From the NCBI GenBank assembly GCA_963742305.1, contig CAVULN010000017.1, positions 233,518 to 297,517 on the forward strand: a stretch of 64,000 nucleotides of DNA, given 5' to 3'. A program made the translations under genes and the position numbers. This DNA comes from Roseiarcus sp963742305. Its GTDB lineage: Bacteria; Pseudomonadota; Alphaproteobacteria; Rhizobiales; Beijerinckiaceae. The notes under the pieces were generated by a model that was not told where the DNA came from, did not search any database, and worked only from the letters and a program-made list of their open reading frames with translations. Positions 62,685 to 64,000 of the stretch are shown here, piece by piece (position 1 is the first letter of the stretch; each line of letters starts with the position of its first letter).

Positions 62685-63747
62685 ATGTCCGAAAGCCGAA
62701 AGTCTCTCACCTACTCCGAATCGGGGGTCGACATCGATGTCGGCAACCGGATTGTGGATCAATCCGCCCGTTCGCTCACGCAACTCGCCGTTCCGGGGCG
62801 GGCGCGGAGCTGGCGGGTTCGGCGGACTGTTCGATCTGAAGGCCGCGGGGTTTATCGACCCGATCCTGGTTGCCGCCAATGACGGCGTCGGCACAAAACT
62901 CAAGATCGCCATCGAGAGCGGCTTATACGATACGATCGGCGTCGACCTCGTGGCCATGTGCGTCAACGACATTGTCGTTCGCAGCGACGAGCCGCTGTTC
63001 TTCCTGGATTATTTTGCTTCGGGCAAGCTCGACGAGGAGATCGCCGCCGCGGTCGTGCAAGGCGTCGCGGGAAGGGTGCGCGCAATCGGGGTGCGCATTG
63101 ATCGGTGGGGAGACGGCGGAGATGCCAGGCCTTTATGGACCGGGCGACTTCGACATCGCCGGCTTCGCTGTCGGCGCCGCCGAGCGCGGGACGCTCATGC
63201 CCGGAGCGGGCTGAAGCCGGGCGACCTTGTCTTCGGCCTGCCGTCGTGGGAATTCACTCGAACGGATTTTCGCTAGTACAGCGGATCGTCGCGCGGGGCC
63301 GGCCTCGCATGGGACGCTCCCCGCCCCGTTCGATCCGTTGCGCTCGCTCGCCGACGCGCTTCTGACGCCGACGCGCCTTTACGTACGCCCGTTGTTTCGG
63401 GCGCTTAAGCAGACGCGGGGGATACCGCGCTCGCCCACATTACCGGCGGGGGCTATCCGGACAATCTGCCGCGCGTGCTTGAGGACGAACTCGCGGTTGC
63501 GCTTGATCTCGACGCCTTCGCGCCGCAACCCGTCTTTTCCTGGCTTGCATCGATTGGCGGTCTCGACGAAGCCGAGATGCTGCGCACCTTCAATTGCGGG
63601 TTCGGGATGGCGGCGTTCGTTTCCGCCGACTGCGCTCCGGAAGCGCACGGGGCGCTGGCGGGCGCCGGGCTCTCGCCAGTTCTGATCGGGGAACTCATTC
63701 CCGCGAAGGGCCGACCCCTCGTCCTCCGTGGGAGGCTGAAGTTGTGA
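62685..63747 (+). pseudogene. purM: Phosphoribosylformylglycinamidine cyclo-ligase (AIR synthetase), multiply frameshifted
   Basis: Fifth step of purine synthesis. Pieces appear in the right order: MSESRKSLTYSESGVDIDVG, IRPFAHATRRSGAGAELAG, FGGLFDLKAAGFIDPILVAA, NDGVGTKLKIAIESGLYDTI, IGGETAEMPGLYGPGDFDIA, LKPGDLVFGLPS, GIHSNGFSLVQRIV and AEMLRTFNCGFGMAAFVSAD. They are spread over all three frames with at least six switches. Total span equals a normal gene of about 353 codons. The stop overlaps the purN GTG start, as in intact relatives. This is the most frame-damaged core gene in the window. Confidence 0.9.
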
Positions 63748-64000
63748 CGCCGCGCGTGCCGACCGCGGTCCTTATCTCGGGCCGCGGCTCCAATATGGGC
63801 GCCTTGATCGAAGCGGCGCGATCGCCGGGCTTTTCGGCCGCGGTCGTGCTGGTTCTTTCGGACGATCCGGCCGCGCCCGGCCTTGCCCTCGCGCGCAAGC
63901 TCGGCGTCGCCGCCGAGGCGATCGACTTTCGAGGCTATGGGGGCAAGCCCTCGTTCGAGGCGGCGCTCGATGCGCGGCTCGTGGCCGCCGGCGTGGAAAT
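63744..64000 (+). CDS. purN: Phosphoribosylglycinamide formyltransferase (5' part)
   Basis: Third step of purine synthesis, formyl transfer from N10-formyltetrahydrofolate to GAR. The first 85 residues are present in one frame: VPTAVLISGRGSNMGALIEA with the nucleotide-binding SGRGSN, then VLVLSDDPAAPGLALARKLG. The gene runs off the window edge. The GTG start overlaps the purM stop (GTGA), consistent with the usual purMN pair. Confidence 0.93.
   Translation, partial: MTPRVPTAVLISGRGSNMGALIEAARSPGFSAAVVLVLSDDPAAPGLALARKLGVAAEAIDFRGYGGKPSFEAALDARLVAAGVE

Overview
The window is a 64 kb stretch of a GC-rich alphaproteobacterial chromosome. The best fit is Hyphomicrobiales (Rhizobiales), possibly near the Beijerinckiaceae/Methylobacteriaceae. 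This rests on the pheA-kdsB-cytochrome c order, the perM-hdaA-CDP-alcohol transferase-purM-purN block, Tat-exported substrate-binding proteins, and LuxI/LuxR-type quorum-sensing genes. It carries household genes (def, accB, accC, hdaA, purM, purN, pheA, kdsB, groES) mixed with accessory islands and stacked insertion sequences.

Layout. 0-2.6 kb: Liv-type ABC transporter (livF partial, livG, binding protein). 2.8-11.3 kb: small secreted protein, groES, adenylate cyclase, type-II NADH dehydrogenase, pheA, kdsB, cytochrome c, SIS-domain protein. 11.5-14 kb: XRE regulator and an acyl-homoserine-lactone module (luxI, luxR and a small co-oriented ORF). 14-21 kb: amidohydrolase, alpha/beta hydrolase, L,D-transpeptidase, a second Liv-type binding protein, rmuC, def and a beta-hydroxyacid-dehydrogenase-like gene. 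21.1-25.4 kb: tRNA-Ser followed by a wrecked tyrosine integrase, an IS3-family element and an ISAs1-family element, which is the stump of an old integrative element.

25.4-38.5 kb is the most coherent accessory system. It is a ureide nitrogen-scavenging island with a triuret-hydrolase-like enzyme, biuret hydrolase (BiuH), AtzG/AtzE/AtzH (1-carboxybiuret module), allophanate hydrolase (AtzF), formamidase (AmiF), a complete BMP-type ABC importer and an NCS2 permease. Together these could import triuret/biuret-like compounds and take them stepwise to ammonia and CO2. 38.5-41.9 kb is debris (transposase and amidase fragments, a long gene-poor stretch, a DUF6496 protein). 41.9-49.4 kb is a less GC-rich sugar-nucleotide/polysaccharide locus (CheR-like methyltransferase, PIG-L deacetylase, UDP-xylose-synthase-like SDR, ugd, rfbC, epimerase, FAD oxidoreductase). 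49.6-53.3 kb is an IS630 fragment invaded by a head-to-tail array of three IS5-family copies. 53.3-64 kb returns to core genes (accC, accB, a molybdopterin oxidoreductase, hdaA, perM, a phosphatidyltransferase, purM, purN) with a PLD nuclease gene split by an IS5/IS427-type element.

Caveat: at least fifteen genes contain single-base frame breaks, including genes that should be essential (accC, hdaA, purM). Several have compensating +1/-1 pairs, and gene lengths are restored exactly when one base is added or removed. The simplest reading is uncorrected indel error in the assembly rather than mass pseudogenisation. Entries called frameshifted should be read that way.
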